Source: Hofstenia miamia | Taxonomy: Eukaryota; Xenacoelomorpha; Acoela | Length of the DNA stretch: 64,000 nt | Assembly: GCA_004352715.1 (NCBI GenBank) | Contig: SCFE01000056.1 | Coordinates: 1,288,323 to 1,352,322, forward strand | Direction: 5' to 3' | Shown: piece after piece, positions 34,500 to 47,242 of the stretch | Layout of the letters: each line of letters begins with the position of its first letter | Numbering within the stretch: position 1 is the stretch's first letter | Program-made: the position numbers and the translations under genes | Notes under the pieces: model-generated | What the model was told of the DNA's origin: nothing | The model's input: the letters and a program-made list of their open reading frames with translations, nothing else | The model's database searches: none

Positions 34500-36486
34500 T
34501 GAACTATAAAGAAATGTAAAACCAAGTAATAGAAACATGTAAAGTCTACAATTATGTAAGACTAATATATGAATAATCTATAAAGAAAGTATGTATATAT
34601 AAAATGTATAGATGCGGTAATCATTAGAAACACATGGAATTTTTTATAGAAAAGAAAATTATTTGTTTGCAAAAAGTCCATTTGACTGAATTTTTTCATT
34701 AGTTAGCAATGTATTACCACAATGCCTTATAGTGTCCCAATTAGTCAGCAAACAATGTCATGTATATTAAAAAAACATGTATGTATGCAAACAATTAAAA
34801 TATAACATGCAAACTAATTTAGTCCTATAATTAAATGAGTTACTAGTAAAGTACATGTTTGTGCTTCACTGTCAGTTAATACAGAGTGATTATGCAATTT
34901 ACAAGACATTGCTCCATTGCTCCCATCAATATCCAAGACCTAACATAAAACATGAGTCAGAGTTGGACAAGCTTCAATTACCCTCTTGACCTATCAGGAA
35001 AAAGTTGCATGAGATGGAAGTCTCTTTTACTACTATCACCATTGCATTTGTAAATTTTTTCAGCCTATCATTTTTCTAAACCTAACTCAAGTCAAGTATT
35101 TGATCAAACAAATACATTCAAATTAGAAAACACAGAATCTTAATTCAAAGGATTTAATCATAAACACTGCAACAATTAAAATCTGCCACTCATTTACTTT
35201 TGCCATAAACTATCAATTTGTTGCAAGTAACACACTTGAATTTCTTAGTATGCTGCAATTATCTTGTTGAATCTATCTATAGATGATGGTTCACATGCAT
35301 CATTTAAAAAAGTGAATGAATAATGCCATTGACTGTAAATTTTGCATTTTAGTCATTAAATTGTACTCCCAATGACAATTTTAACAATTTGTAGCACTGG
35401 ATACTATAAATGTCCTATTGAACATGTCAACAACTGCTTTTATATTGATGCATCAGTGACCTGAATATATTAATGAAATATTTTTTAATTTTCACTATTT
35501 ATATGGTAAATAATGAACATGGTCTAATAAGTAATATCATAAATACTATATTTATATAAATATTTTTTTAGAGTGGGGTTGGCTATATTGTATTAAACAG
35601 GATGTTTAAAAAACAATATATAATGATAAGTAAAACAACAGAATTCTTACAGCTTGGTGAAAAACCATCTGCTATGATTTTGGATTCTATTGAGAATAAT
35701 GAGTATCTGTAAGTAATTTTGACAAATATTTCCTATGCAAAATTTTTAGTTAAGGGTTTCTTATTGAATAATTTTAGTTTTACTATCACTGCTGAAAAAG
35801 AAAATTATTGCCTTGCTAATGACATGCAATGGAGAAAAAAGTCAAAGAAATGCACAAAGTTCTATGTTTTCTACAAATGAAATTGTTTCATTTAACTCTT
35901 ATTTTGTAAATATGTAAAAATCCTCTAAAATTTAACTAAATTTTGTTTGGTTTTTTTTTCTTGAAATCTAGGAAGAATTAAATTGCATTGGAGAATACTT
36001 TACTATTTTCAAATAACATGTGATTTCCTTAAACAACATCAAAATATTAAACTTTATTTCAAAATTATTTAAAACTAATTATTTACTAATTATGTAATCA
36101 ATGGAAACCTAAGCAGTGAAAAGTCATCTTAAGTCAAATATATGCTGTTGAACTGAAATGTGGAACAAAACTGAGCACAAAGTATGTCATGAGGAATCAC
36201 TGATCAAAACTCTTTTGTGGCATAATCCATTGAATAACCATGTGTGGTCAAAGTAAGAATAAAGATGGATGTAACTAAGACTAAAATGTAATAATGATTA
36301 AAATGTAAACACATGGTTATAATCGATTATTTGATTTGTAAATTGTTTTATGCAGTTTTATAATTAAAAGTTACTTGACAATATTTGGCAAAAATGAAAA
36401 TGGCCAAACAGTGTACTCTAATTAATGCTGACATTGCATAATTTAAACCAGAACTAAATCATGAGGGAAAATTGTAAACAAGATTT
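34500..36486. other. intergenic, no gene recognised
   Basis: AT-rich DNA with no convincing coding or repeat structure. Confidence 0.55.
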
Positions 36487-37480
36487 GATCAAACAGGTAC
36501 TAGTTGAGTATTTGATTATTTACTAAAAAAGTGCTATAAATATGTTACAAATGTTAAGATGGTTGATGAATGAATTTAATTTGGATTTACTTCTTCTCTT
36601 GTCAGGTTATTTAATAGTTTATGGAAAGCTAAACATTTACGCACTAGAGGTAATTGTACAGTGGTTCCCACATACATTTAAAGGAATGCTGGAGCAGCCT
36701 CACAATCAGCTATTCAACAGTAGTGAGGATGATAGCTGTGGTTTCCTCAAAGTGCTTTTAGGTTACAAATAGGGATAGGGATTTTTCTCTGTTGTAGCTT
36801 TCCTATTACTCATTGCTTGTCAGTTATTATGATTATATTTACATTGCTCTACATGTTTGCTATTCATTATTGAATCCAAGTCATTTATGGTTTTATATTG
36901 TATTTAGTATTTCACTATTACATTTATTTTGCTCATGGTATTACCTCATAGTGATTATTATGCCAGTATCAAATTTAAGTTGCTCATGGTTTTTTATCTT
37001 AGACCTTTGGCTGACTTATGTATGCACTTTCTTGCCAGCAGCATTGATTGTTTACATGTAAAAAGGGCTAGCATGTATTACTATATCTGTAGGGCTATTA
37101 TATGTAAGGCTTGATAACAAGCTAAAGCATCATGGTTGCAGTATTCTATTTTCCTTACATAGTCATAATAAGAAAAACAATCAATGCACTAAATTCCTAA
37201 GTAGTCACAAATTCACAATCACTGAGTTTCCTATTCACATACTAATCCTGTTAATGGTTTCCACTGCAACATTCAAGTGCAAGATGTAGTTGTGGCTGAT
37301 CAATATGTCTCTGGAGTTGCATGGCACCACTTTGGGTCTCGACCCTGTCTTCCATCTACCACTCTCTATCTAAATGAGTTATTGTTAGTTAAGCATTTAG
37401 AAAAGCTAAGGTTTATAAATATAACTTTATCAAACAAACACTCAAACAAATGGAGAGAATTAGGAACTTGTCCAACCTAA
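36487..37480 (+). mobile_element. degenerate LTR-like sequence related to types A/C
   Basis: Landmarks of the A/C LTRs appear in order: CAGGTACTAGTTG, GTGCTATAAATATG, GATGAATGAATTTAATTTGGA, a TTATTTAATAG block and TAGGGATAGGGATTTTTCT. Ends were not found, so the boundaries are approximate. It includes the 119-bp block repeated at 38171. Confidence 0.35.
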
Positions 37481-38170
37481 TGGTTGTGTACACTGTGAGA
37501 AGTAATAGGTTACTACCAACTAAGTGTGGAAATTGGATTGGCAAGATTCTACACTTTGGGCTGAATTAAAAACCTTAAGAAATTGGCAGCTTATTTCACT
37601 TGACCATAAACATATGAAGAAATTTAGTTCAATGTGTTATTAGCCATTTGGGGAAAGTACAATTACGTCATTTCTTTAGGTCAAAGTGTTTCTTCTCATT
37701 TAATTTGAATTATTGATGCACTGTTATTGAATGCTACTGTATTACAATTGCAGAAAAAATAACACTGTTAAAGCAGCAGCTTAATAAATATAATGAAATC
37801 ATAAATACTTTTAAATTTTAAAGTGTGCCATTGCTTTCAATTTAATAATTAAATTATAACAAAACTAATCTTATCTTGCAACATTAATGTCTTTTCAATC
37901 TCTTGCCAGGAGTTTTATCTAAACAAACCTAAATTAAAATTAGGTAGTAAAATTTCTTAAACCAACAGTTACTTGTATGTATATATTACCATAAACTTAG
38001 AATTACATTACAAATTCACATAAGACAATTCTTTACCAAAACAAAGTTTTCAACATAGTGTTATCCACAATTTCTCATATATTTACAACTGAATTAAAAG
38101 AGTGCATTGACTTTTTCTGTGACTTCAATGAAAATATTGAATGAAAATATTTAAAGTTGACACTTATTGT
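37481..38170. other. no gene recognised
   Basis: AT-rich, without recognisable features. Confidence 0.5.
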
Positions 38171-38302
38171 TAGTGAGGATGATAGCTGTGGTTTCCTCAA
38201 AGTGCTTTTAGGTTACAAATAGGGATAGGGATTTTTCTCTGTTGTAGCTTTCCTATTACTCATTGCTTGTCAGTTATTATGATTATATTGGATGATGCTA
38301 CA
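38171..38302. repeat. exact 119-bp duplicate joined to an LTR end
   Basis: 38171-38289 is identical to 36721-36839. It is followed at once by GGATGATGCTACA, the end of a type A/C LTR in minus orientation, and then by E2 ORF3. A rearranged LTR remnant or an assembly join. Confidence 0.75.
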
Positions 38303-39311
38303 GTAGGATAGGCGCTCTATATTAAAGATAATTTCAGTTTTCTACATGACACAATTAACTGTTATCATTTCTAAAAACTTTGTTGTGGAGCCAGGTAATC
38401 TCTCAATTAGCCTTTGTGTACTTAAGGGAGCATTTTCTGAATGGAAAATAGAGAACTTTGTTTTTGCTGTTGCTCCCCACACATACTTCTTCAGGGTATC
38501 TAAAAAAATATTTATGTCTGATGGACATTCTCCCTGTTACACTGCTTGCCCCTACCAGTCAGGCATAATACTTTTCAAATTCCTCCATAGCCTCTTTGTT
38601 TTTCCTGGCAATGGTGAAGGTGTGCATTTATGCCGCAGAAAATTTTTCACTTTCCACATAGGAGGACAGACAGCAATTTTGTGGGTAGATCTCTTGGCTA
38701 TGGAGATTCAGGTTTCAGCATTAATTGGGAGTGTTATGTTAGGATTTTGGGTGAGATATATTGCAAGCAGCCAAACCACTCTGTGAGGATGTATATCTGG
38801 TGCATTTCTTTTAGAGAATAGGCATAGGCATTCTTTGTAGTTTTTTTGATCTTGAGTCTCATATGACATCTCAATTTCTTCCAGTGTTCTCTTGACAAAT
38901 CTATGATATTGGGCAGCTTTGAGTTTTTTTTGCATATTTTGTGTATTTCTCATAATGTGTCAGAACTTTGAGCAAATGTGAACCTGGCTTATATCAGTTA
39001 CTCTGAATAGCAATGGGTGTTCAAGTTTGTTAATTCTAACATCTGTGATTGTATTATAGTGTAAATTATTAGCTTTTGGTATACTGCTAACCTATGAGTG
39101 GGTACTTTCTTACACAACAATAGGTCTGTATAGATCAGTTTGGTTATGCAAATTATATTATTGTGTGACATTGAGATGGGGCAGTAACTCTCACAATATA
39201 ATATGATGAAATTTTCGATCTAAAAATGCAGGCTTTCAACTGGTTCTGGTATCTCTTCCTTGTGTTCCTCTCTTAAGATCATAACTAGTTGAAATTTTTC
39301 AACTTTAGCTA
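38303..39311 (-). pseudogene. E2 ORF3, C-terminal side
   Basis: The minus strand has AKVEKFQLVMIL, EEIPEPVESLHFQ, a YTDLLLCKKVPTHRL stretch, TIIQSQMLEL and SDINIFLDTLKKYVWGATA, each matching E3 ORF3 at 29350-28380. Frameshifts and stops are common. It is interrupted at 39310 by a DNA transposon and ends at an LTR remnant at 38302. Confidence 0.62.
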
Positions 39312-41749
39312 CCCAAGTAACAATTTTACACTTATAAGTGCGTATTTAAGCTTTAAATGCGCTCTTAGTAAGCCAAGATAAGCATTTAAAAAGCACGTAT
39401 TTGGTACCTTTTTCAGGCATTTAAGCGCTTAAAATGTGCTTATTTTGGCTCCAGAATGACTCTTCAAACATGTAAATAAGCACTTATTACATGTGTATTT
39501 GGGTGTAAAAATACAGCTTTTAAGCACTTATTTTAGCTTTAAATGTGCTCTTACTGAGCCAAAATATGTGTTTAAAACGCGCGTATTTGGTACCTTTTTC
39601 AGGAATTTAAGTGCTTTAAACACATTTATTTTAGCTCCAATATGACTTTTCAAAAGCATAAACAAGTATTCAATATAAATATGTTTTTGCATTTCAATAT
39701 TTAAATCTTTGTTACAACAACTACTAAACAAATTACATTGTGTCTGACTGGTATTATACTTACAAAAATTGACTTTGGTCCATGATTATTCTCAATTTTG
39801 GTTAATGCAGAATTAATAATGTATCAGAAAATGTTGACAAAATTAAGAATAGATTAACAGCAGATTTTTATTTCACTTATATTTATACTGTATACTCACT
39901 TTTCAACTGAAATACTCCAAGCAATTTTCAGTGACTTAAATCCTAGTGCATCATAGTGGGCTTCCTTTGATAAATATATTGAACCAATAGACTTTCAGTG
40001 ACATCTTTATAAGATAAAGAAAAAAAACAGAAACTTTTGTCTGACTAAATATGTGATCTTTCGCACAATATGTCTTCATATTCTAAATAAACAGATATAA
40101 TAATAGCAATATTAAAGGTTTGATATAAGAAATAATTTAATGAAAATAAAAAGCTGCTGTCACACTTTAAAATTTTGTTGCAAAATATCTAAATTTCTAT
40201 TTGGGAGTATTTTTGAAAATTTCTTTATATATCCATCCACATCACATTTTCTGTTGCACCAGCTACCATTTCCATTGTTGTTGCCTAAATAAAATATGAA
40301 ATTAAAAGCAAACAAATTCGGTAAATTAGTAATACAAAAAACAATATTATGTTTTTTAGAACTGCATATATTAAATTAAAATTATTTATATAACATCAAT
40401 AAAATTTGAAATTCTGGAAACATTCCAACCTTCATCCCTGCAGCTTTCCAGTTTAAATTTTTGATTACGCCATGTCTTAATAATTTTCTTTAATACTCTT
40501 CAGCAAGAACTGGCAGAGAATTTCACATTCTTCAGTTTTTCTTCAAATTTTCTATCTTCAGGGATATTACCATATCTATTCATTTATTAGCGATCACAGT
40601 CAATGGCATCAACTTCAAAAGGTCAAACGTAATTGTTCGAGCTTTTCTGTCTCAGAAATACTTCTGATTGGTTCTATAACAGAATATAATAAAAGAGGGA
40701 ATAATGATTTTGAAGTGCTCATTAATACTTTAAGGTAATGTGAACTTTGCAATTCATTCAAAGACAGCGATCTTGAACAAGTTTTTGCAATTGTTTAACT
40801 TGTTATATTAGAAATATATTATTTCTCTAAATATATATATATATATATAAACTTTCATAAATTTGGTGAATGACACATAAGAAAAATCGTTAGTATGAAT
40901 ATGTACATGCAAATGATTTTTATGGTGGGGTAACATGGGGTCCCTTGGAGATCCCCATGGTAATTTTCTTGAGGTAGGGTAGGTTGAGGATCAAAATTCG
41001 GCCGCATAGACAAGCCTATTTTTAACATCAATTTAAATCAAATCAATAAATTTTTTTTAAATGCCATTATGTGCAATTTTCGCCCTGCTACATCTCTTTA
41101 TATTTTCTTATGATTTTAGGAAATTTCGGGAAGCATAAAATAAACCAATAGGTAATTAAAAGTCACAAATGTGTGCACAAACCCTGACATTTATTTATCA
41201 ATATATTTATGTATTGTAGAGTATTGTAATATAGAGAAATTTAATAAAAACATTTCTTACGACAGTCTGAAAGATCTTTAAGAAGAATGTAAAAAATCCA
41301 AGGCAAAAATTATGCGTACAGTCCAGCTTATTACTTGAATTTTCCAACATTATCAAAAGATGAAGTAATCCACACTAAACATAAGAACTCCAAATGAAAA
41401 TGTTTTTCGTTATTGTGTTCACAGTGCTGATTTCACAAGCACGTTGTTCAACAGAGGAAAGCAGCTGTAAAATACATTATATCATTGCAATGGAATGTAA
41501 CCACAAAGACCAAATGAGTGACTAAATGGCTCCCATTTCGCGTTTTTGAGCTCTGTCAAAGCCATCATCATAAAGTGTTTACAATACGCTGTTGAGAACG
41601 TGATTAAATGGCTCTTATTTCGCGTTTTTAGGCTCTGCCAAAGCCTTCATCATAAAGTGGCTTAAAAATCGCTGCTGAGAGCATGAATTAAGCCAAATTT
41701 TAGAAAATAGCATAAATAAGCACTTATACACGTCAAATTGGTACTTGGG
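39312..41749. mobile_element. non-autonomous DNA transposon with TA target duplication
   Basis: 2438 bp with terminal inverted repeats starting CCCAAGTA(A/C)CAATTT and ending near TATAAGTGC.TATTTA.GCT, about 36 of 43 bases alike. Flanked by TA at 39310-39311 and 41750-41751. The insertion interrupts E2 ORF3, and removing it with one TA restores homology to E3 ORF3. The left end carries two tandem units of about 186 bp (repeat of TTGGTACCTTTTTCAGG at 39401 and 39587); the right end has two 82-bp units (41518-41681). No transposase is seen. The TA target fits Tc1/mariner-like machinery, but the TIR family is not recognised. Confidence 0.85.
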
Positions 41750-41751
41750 TA

Positions 41752-42185
41752 GTTGATATTCAATCTCAATCTGTTCCATTATTTTATCATGTTTGATTTC
41801 ATTCATGTGAAAGAAGTAAATGACTAGTAGGTTGGGGAAATCAATATTGATGTATTTAAATTTTTTAATCACATTTCCATTATTGAGGAACTTGCATAAG
41901 TGTTTTATGTTAAAGTCTTCATTGAAAGAGGTATGCATAGTGCTTCTCCAATAAAATCTACTTAAGCCTTGACACATCTTAGAATCATAACATATGATTG
42001 TGTTTATTTTTGGTCAACATTCTGCACAAATGGGATCATATCAATGAGCATGTGAGCTTCTTACTATTGTAGGTCCATTGCAACTTGTTCTGAGTTTCTT
42101 CAGATATATTATCTCGGACAAAATGGGTAGCCCGCCAGGTGGCTATAAAATATGGGTGAAGAATTTTGTCACCAATCTTCAACAT
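41752..42185 (-). pseudogene. E2 ORF3, N-terminal side
   Basis: Starts MLKIGDKILHPYFIATWRA at 42185, then RDNISEETQNK, and from 41977 an open frame with LSRFYWRSTMHTSFNEDFN...KYINIDFPNLLVIYFFHMNE...MEQIEIEYQ up to the DNA transposon. It is the closest counterpart of E3 ORF3 and keeps its start context downstream of integrase. Function unknown. Confidence 0.68.
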
Positions 42186-44234
42186 CTTCTTTTTTCAAAT
42201 TTCTGCTTTCCTTGAGCAAATTGTAGACGTAGCTGTGAAAGAATCAAAAAGGTTGAAAGGACTATCAAGTCACTCAAATGGGTAATATTTACATTTTGTA
42301 TTTCCCTAAAAGGAGTACTTAATTTTGCGTCATTTTTGTGTGCCAGCTCTTCTCACACTTTTGGGTACACTCTTCTCCCCACACAGTAGCAAGACTGGGA
42401 CGTTTCTGCTGCTGTTGCCTCTCCTAGTCATGGGGCCACTCTTTGCCCATACAAGGTCGACTCTCCTCAGTACCATCATGCCATCCCTGTTTGCAATCAC
42501 ATGCCTCATCAAGTGGAGATACTTGTCTATCTCATTTAGTTGATATCATTGATATCATCTGCTCTACTCACCATCCTCCTTCTCAATCTTTGGCAGGACA
42601 GTGGAACTGTTGACTCTCACTTTCTCTTTATGGGTGCCATTCCTAAATGGAGTTATAAGGTTAATGTCCCAAATGTTGGGATCAAGAGGTTGTTTTTCTC
42701 TAGCCCTCCTTTGGGGCAATACATGTATTTTGCTTGACTCAGTATTATCAGTATTACTATCATAGAACTCAGTATCAGAAAAATCTTCCTCTGCAAAATC
42801 AGTTAATTTTTCGTATTTCTCATTAATATCAATACCATTGTCAACTAAATTAAACTGGCTATTATCGTCTATAATTACATTCTCAATGTGTTTTACAGCT
42901 CATTTGAGCCTCTAAAAGGTTACAATTTTACCATTATTCAATGTGTAAGTGTTGTGATCAAGCACTTTCTCTATTGTAAACAGAACCTGCCAATGGGTTA
43001 CTAATTAATGGACTTGATTGTGATCAGTTACAGGACATGGAAAATAAGTGAAAAGCCTATCACCACATTTATGTGGTTTGCCATGTAACTTCTTATTGAA
43101 ATTCCTCTTCTGCCTTATACTGGATTGATTGGTATTGTAACATACAGTTAAATGAATTTGCTGCATCTTGTTGATCAGTCAGGATACATATTTCTCTACA
43201 CTAATGTCATTGTACTTTGGAAAAATCATGGCTAAAGGTGTCATTGCTTCATGTCAAAACATAGCTTTGAAAGGGCTTACTCAAGAGGTTGCATGGACAG
43301 AGGTGTTGTAAAAATATTTGATGACTTCAATTACTTGTTTCCATTGCTTGTCCACAGCATGTGACAGAGCCACTCTAAGCAGTTTGATGAGTGTTCTGTT
43401 AAATTGCTCTACTAATCCATTTGACTGGGGATGATAGGCTGTAGTGAACCCATGTATTATTTCCAATTCCTTCATTAAAGCTTGCATTAGATTATTTTCA
43501 AACTGTGGTCTGCAATCAGATACTAATTTCTGCATGGGTCCAAACTTTAAAACCCATTCCTTTACTATTTTTTCTGCTATGCATTCAGTAATTGTGCTGC
43601 TTAGCAGAATTATTCATGCATATTTGGTGAAGTGATCAACCATGACTTAGAGATACTGAAATCCATTGTCATCCTTTGATAACTGTTCCAAGTCCATATG
43701 GACAATTTCATTGGGTCTCTCAGCAGGTCAACCATCAAGTTGTGCCCTCTGCTCAGGGAAATGACTAGTATTTTGTAAAAGGCATTCCTCACATTTATCA
43801 ATGACATCAATTACCACAGATCTTAATCCTTTTGTAACATATTCAGTGTTGAATGTGTTCTCAGTTTGGATTATACCAAGGTGGTCCCTTTTGTGCACTC
43901 ATCTTACTAGATCTTGGTGAAAGTATTCAGGGATGGCTAGTCTGTTATTTCTGCTCTTTGCATACAGGAGACCATTTCTAATAACACTTCGTCATGATGC
44001 TGATGGTGAATTATTTCTTCTTCAGTGATTTTTTCATGCACCATGATAGGCAGAATGGCTTTTCCATTGTTGTCAGTGTTAATTTCAGGGAGTAATTCAC
44101 ACTCTGTGTGAGGGATAAATCTGAACTGATTTTTTTTTCCTGCCAGTTTCTTGAGATCTCACTCATAACTGGGTAGTGCCATCCTGTAGTTGGCATTGAG
44201 AGGCAATTTTCCTGGCTGATGTTGAATGGAAAAT
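42186..44234 (-). pseudogene. E2 integrase and Pol C-terminus
   Basis: DDE integrase. The minus strand shows a zinc-binding segment (CEECLLQNTSHFPEQ, near 43780) and VMVDHFTKYA (first Asp, 43650). It then shows KLVSDCRPQFENNLM (second Asp), TAYHPQSNGLVEQFNRTLIKLL (Glu; 43535-43281), the RLFTYFPCPVTDHNQ and FTIEKVLDHNTYTLNNGK C-terminal domain, and the DPNIWDINLITPFRN tail. Second Asp is in Ser-Asp-Cys rather than Ser-Asp-x-Gly. Several stops break the frame. The upstream end is split from RNase H by an inserted LTR. Confidence 0.85.
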
Positions 44235-45379
44235 TGTAGCATCCAATACCAAGCATTAATGGAGATTAAATTATTCTTTTAAATTATTGTTCTTCATTCT
44301 AAGCAGGTAGGGATGTACATATGTTAACTATTTACTCTGAAGTTGTATCTGTTTTTGTTAATTTTCACTTAACTAAAGTAACTGGATACTGTTTAGGTAT
44401 ACCACCATCACAGTTCTACTCTGTGATCTGGCTATTGCCTCTGGCTGACTCTGATCTCTGAATAAATCCACATGTGTTTCCTTTGCAGATTAAGTGGTTC
44501 CAAGCCTCAGCTCAATGATGTTCTTCTGTGTTCCTTATTCTAACTCAGTGCAATTCTCAATGCCATTTGTAACTGACTTAAACTCAATATGTAATGTGTA
44601 TTTATGTCACTTTGCAACCTTGCAATGTCACTAGCTGCTTAATAATTATTACTTTAGCCATTACTGAAAACTATTGGCTTTAGATAAGTTAATTAAAATA
44701 TGTTACATAATAACTTGCAGCTTCCTACATTACATTTAAATAACAATAATACATGCTCAGTCTATTTATCAGTCTTTTATGGGTCACCTAAGTCTATAAG
44801 ATAAAATATGTATAACATATGGTAGGCTATCCAGCCCTTTTGCTGATATCAATTATTAGATACATGTAAACAAAGGAATCAATTGCCAGCTAAATGGGGA
44901 AAAACTCCTAATTGTATACCTAACCTAAATGCAGGTTCATGGTTTTGATCAAGGACCCTCCTGATATGTGTCCAAACCACTACTATTGAATTTACTGTTT
45001 AGCTTGACATTCTGTATAAATAAGCAAACCTATATAAAATCTAAAGATAAGATTTTCAAAGAATTTACTTCAACAATTTCCAAATTGATTTACACTCTAT
45101 TTATAGTTAACTTGAAAAAGTACCTGTCATTCAAAATTCAAATTTAATTCATCTGCCAAAAATGGCTAAAAATAATGGAAGCAAATTCGCGACCTTCATT
45201 TGGTCAAATTTGATGACAAGTACTAATTTGCTGATTAATACTTAGTTGTATTTACAAAGATAATGTGATAATTAAACTTAAATTGTTTTTGAATCAATAA
45301 TCATAATTCAATCTTAGTTTTGACTAATCATCTGATCTTCTTTCTTTTTTAGCAGCATTATGCTTTGGATTATGCTACA
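44235..45379 (-). mobile_element. type B solo LTR inserted in E2 pol, 4-bp duplication
   Basis: 1145 bp from TGTAGCATCCAATACC to GGATTATGCTACA, flanked by AAAT at 44231-44234 and 45380-45383. It separates RNase H from the region before integrase. Taking out the LTR and one AAAT brings the two pol halves back into the same frame. Reference copy for type B. Confidence 0.9.
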
Positions 45380-45383
45380 AAAT

Positions 45384-45745
45384 GAAACATCATTCAAATA
45401 TTCAATCCACCTAGCCACTATGTTGGATTTGTCTTCTGAAAACTTGTTTAGGCATACAAGTGCACTGTTGTCAGTTGGCACCACAAAAGTACATCCAAGT
45501 ATAAAGTATCAGAATTTTCTCAAAGATTTGACCAATGCCAGCATTTCACATTTAGTGGCCCTGTAGTTTTTCTCAGATGCTCTGAGCTTGCAGCTAAAAT
45601 ATTGAATCAGACTTTCAACTCCTTCTATAATTTGACTCAATATGCTGCTAATAGCCACAGCACTGGCATCAAAATCAATCATAATGTTTTTTGTGTAGTC
45701 TGGCATATTTAGAGTAGGGATCTTCTTTAGTTCATGCTTCATCTG
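45384..45745 (-). pseudogene. E2 RNase H
   Basis: RNase H part of Pol: KNIMIDFDASAVAISSILSQ (catalytic Asp), QYFSCKLRASEKNY and TKCEMLALVKSLRKF (catalytic Glu), then a stop, PTDNSALVCL (second Asp) and RWIEYLNDVSF at the LTR junction. The RT polymerase domain that should precede it is missing: protease homology stops within about 20 bases upstream. Confidence 0.85.
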
Positions 45746-45990
45746 TTCTAAGTTTTTCTGTTTGGCCCAAGTCCTTCAGGGAGATCTTATTTCCAGACAC
45801 ATTGATAAGGCTAATCAGTGAAGGGTCCAAAGCATCTCGGCTAATGCACAGCTCTGTGCAACATTCATCACTAATAATAGAGCCTGCTGCTCCAGTATCA
45901 ATTGTCACATTGACTAAGCTCCCATTAACTTCCACAGTTATCATGTTCTTCCTCAGCAAGTTGGTAATTACAAGAATATCCTATGTGTTT
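45746..45990 (-). pseudogene. E2 aspartic protease
   Basis: KNMITVEVNGSLVNVTIDTGAA with an intact DTGA box, followed by ISDECCTELCISRDAL and INVSGNKISLKD. It then joins RNase H upstream sequence, so the flap-to-C-terminus of the protease and the whole RT are deleted. Homologous to the E1 protease at 10094. Confidence 0.82.
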
Positions 45991-46029
45991 TTTCCAGGAG
46001 ACAGTGCTCCACTTAGTTTAAAGTTTGAG

Positions 46030-47242
46030 GTATGTCATTACTAATTAGATCTGCTTTGTCAGGCTCCTGAATCACAAAGCTGGTCCCTAGATGGCCTTTT
46101 TGTCCACATCAATAACAGTGAACCATGGAGATATCAAAATCCTTTTTGGAATGAGCCTTATGTAAACTCTCCTTTGACTTAAATTTACCAGATTCAGGTT
46201 TGATTTTTAAATCAGTGACATCCTGGTCAATGTAGTTTGAGTTGTGAATCATATAGATGACGCTAATAGCTCTCCTAATAATATTATGAAGATATATGAG
46301 AAGAGGTCATGCTTTGAATACTCAAGCAACAGTTTGCTCAGTCAAAACAATCATTCAACTTGGGTGATATTTTTGCAGATGTTGTCACCTCTTTTAAAAT
46401 ACATATCATATAGCAAAGTCTTGTATTTGTGTTTGATATGTTGAGCTCTATAATGGTAATCAGTCTTCATTACATGATCCAGCATCATGTATTGGTTGTA
46501 TGCTAACCCCTGAAGATATAGTGGAAACTAAGATACTGTGGCTTCTTGAGACTTACAATATTGCTTCATTGTCAATTCAAATAGAAAAAACCACTCATTG
46601 AAGGACTGGGATACTCTGTTGATTTGGCCAATAAATTTCAGGAGCACAGAGTGTTTGCTGAACAATTCTTGTCCACTGCTATAATCTGGAGGTAGAATCA
46701 ACTTGTAAACCAGGGCTGACCACTTGTCAAAGACCCAATAGATACACCAAGATTGGGATATCCATCAGCTACATGTTTGTAAACCATAGGCATGACAGTC
46801 ATATCAATGGGAGCAATGGGAACCTGACACAGTACTTGAGGTGTAGCTATAGTAGATAAAGTGGACACATTAGTAATCAATGACTGAGTGAAAGTTGGAT
46901 GACAATTTACAAAAGAGGTACAAAGTGATGCCAAGTTAGGGGTGGACAATGTTTGGTTTGTGATGATTGAAGCCCATGTTGAGAAGTAAGCATCTGAGCA
47001 AACTGATGGGTTAACCTTTCCCTGAAATCATCAATGACCACATCCAATACAGAACAGGTTACATATTTGGCAGACATAGGCAAGGAGGATTCCTCAATAT
47101 TCCTAGACACAGCATTTAGCTCACTGATCTGTAGCTCTAATGACATGATGGCTTCCAACATTTTCTTCTCCATCCTTTGATATTCAATGTGTTGTGTGTT
47201 GAGATAAGCTTGCAGCAACTCAATATGTTGCTCACCTTCCAT
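46030..47242 (-). pseudogene. E2 gag
   Basis: Begins MEGEQHIELLQAYLNTQH at 47242 with a coiled-coil-like N-terminus (leucine/glutamate-rich to about residue 60). Capsid homology lies near 46640-46480 (SFNEWFFLFELTM, FPLYLQGLAYNQYMMLDHV) and a zinc knuckle near 46110 (CY-stop-CGQKGHLG, final Cys lost). Frame changes near 46930 and later stops break it. The capsid segment matches E1. Confidence 0.8.

Noticed and set aside
38346-38786. Plus-strand open frame of 146 codons
   Set aside because: It is the antisense of E2 ORF3; the minus strand matches E3 protein segments.
42325-42543. Plus-strand open frames at 42325-42737
   Set aside because: Shadows of the E2 Pol C-terminal tail on the minus strand.
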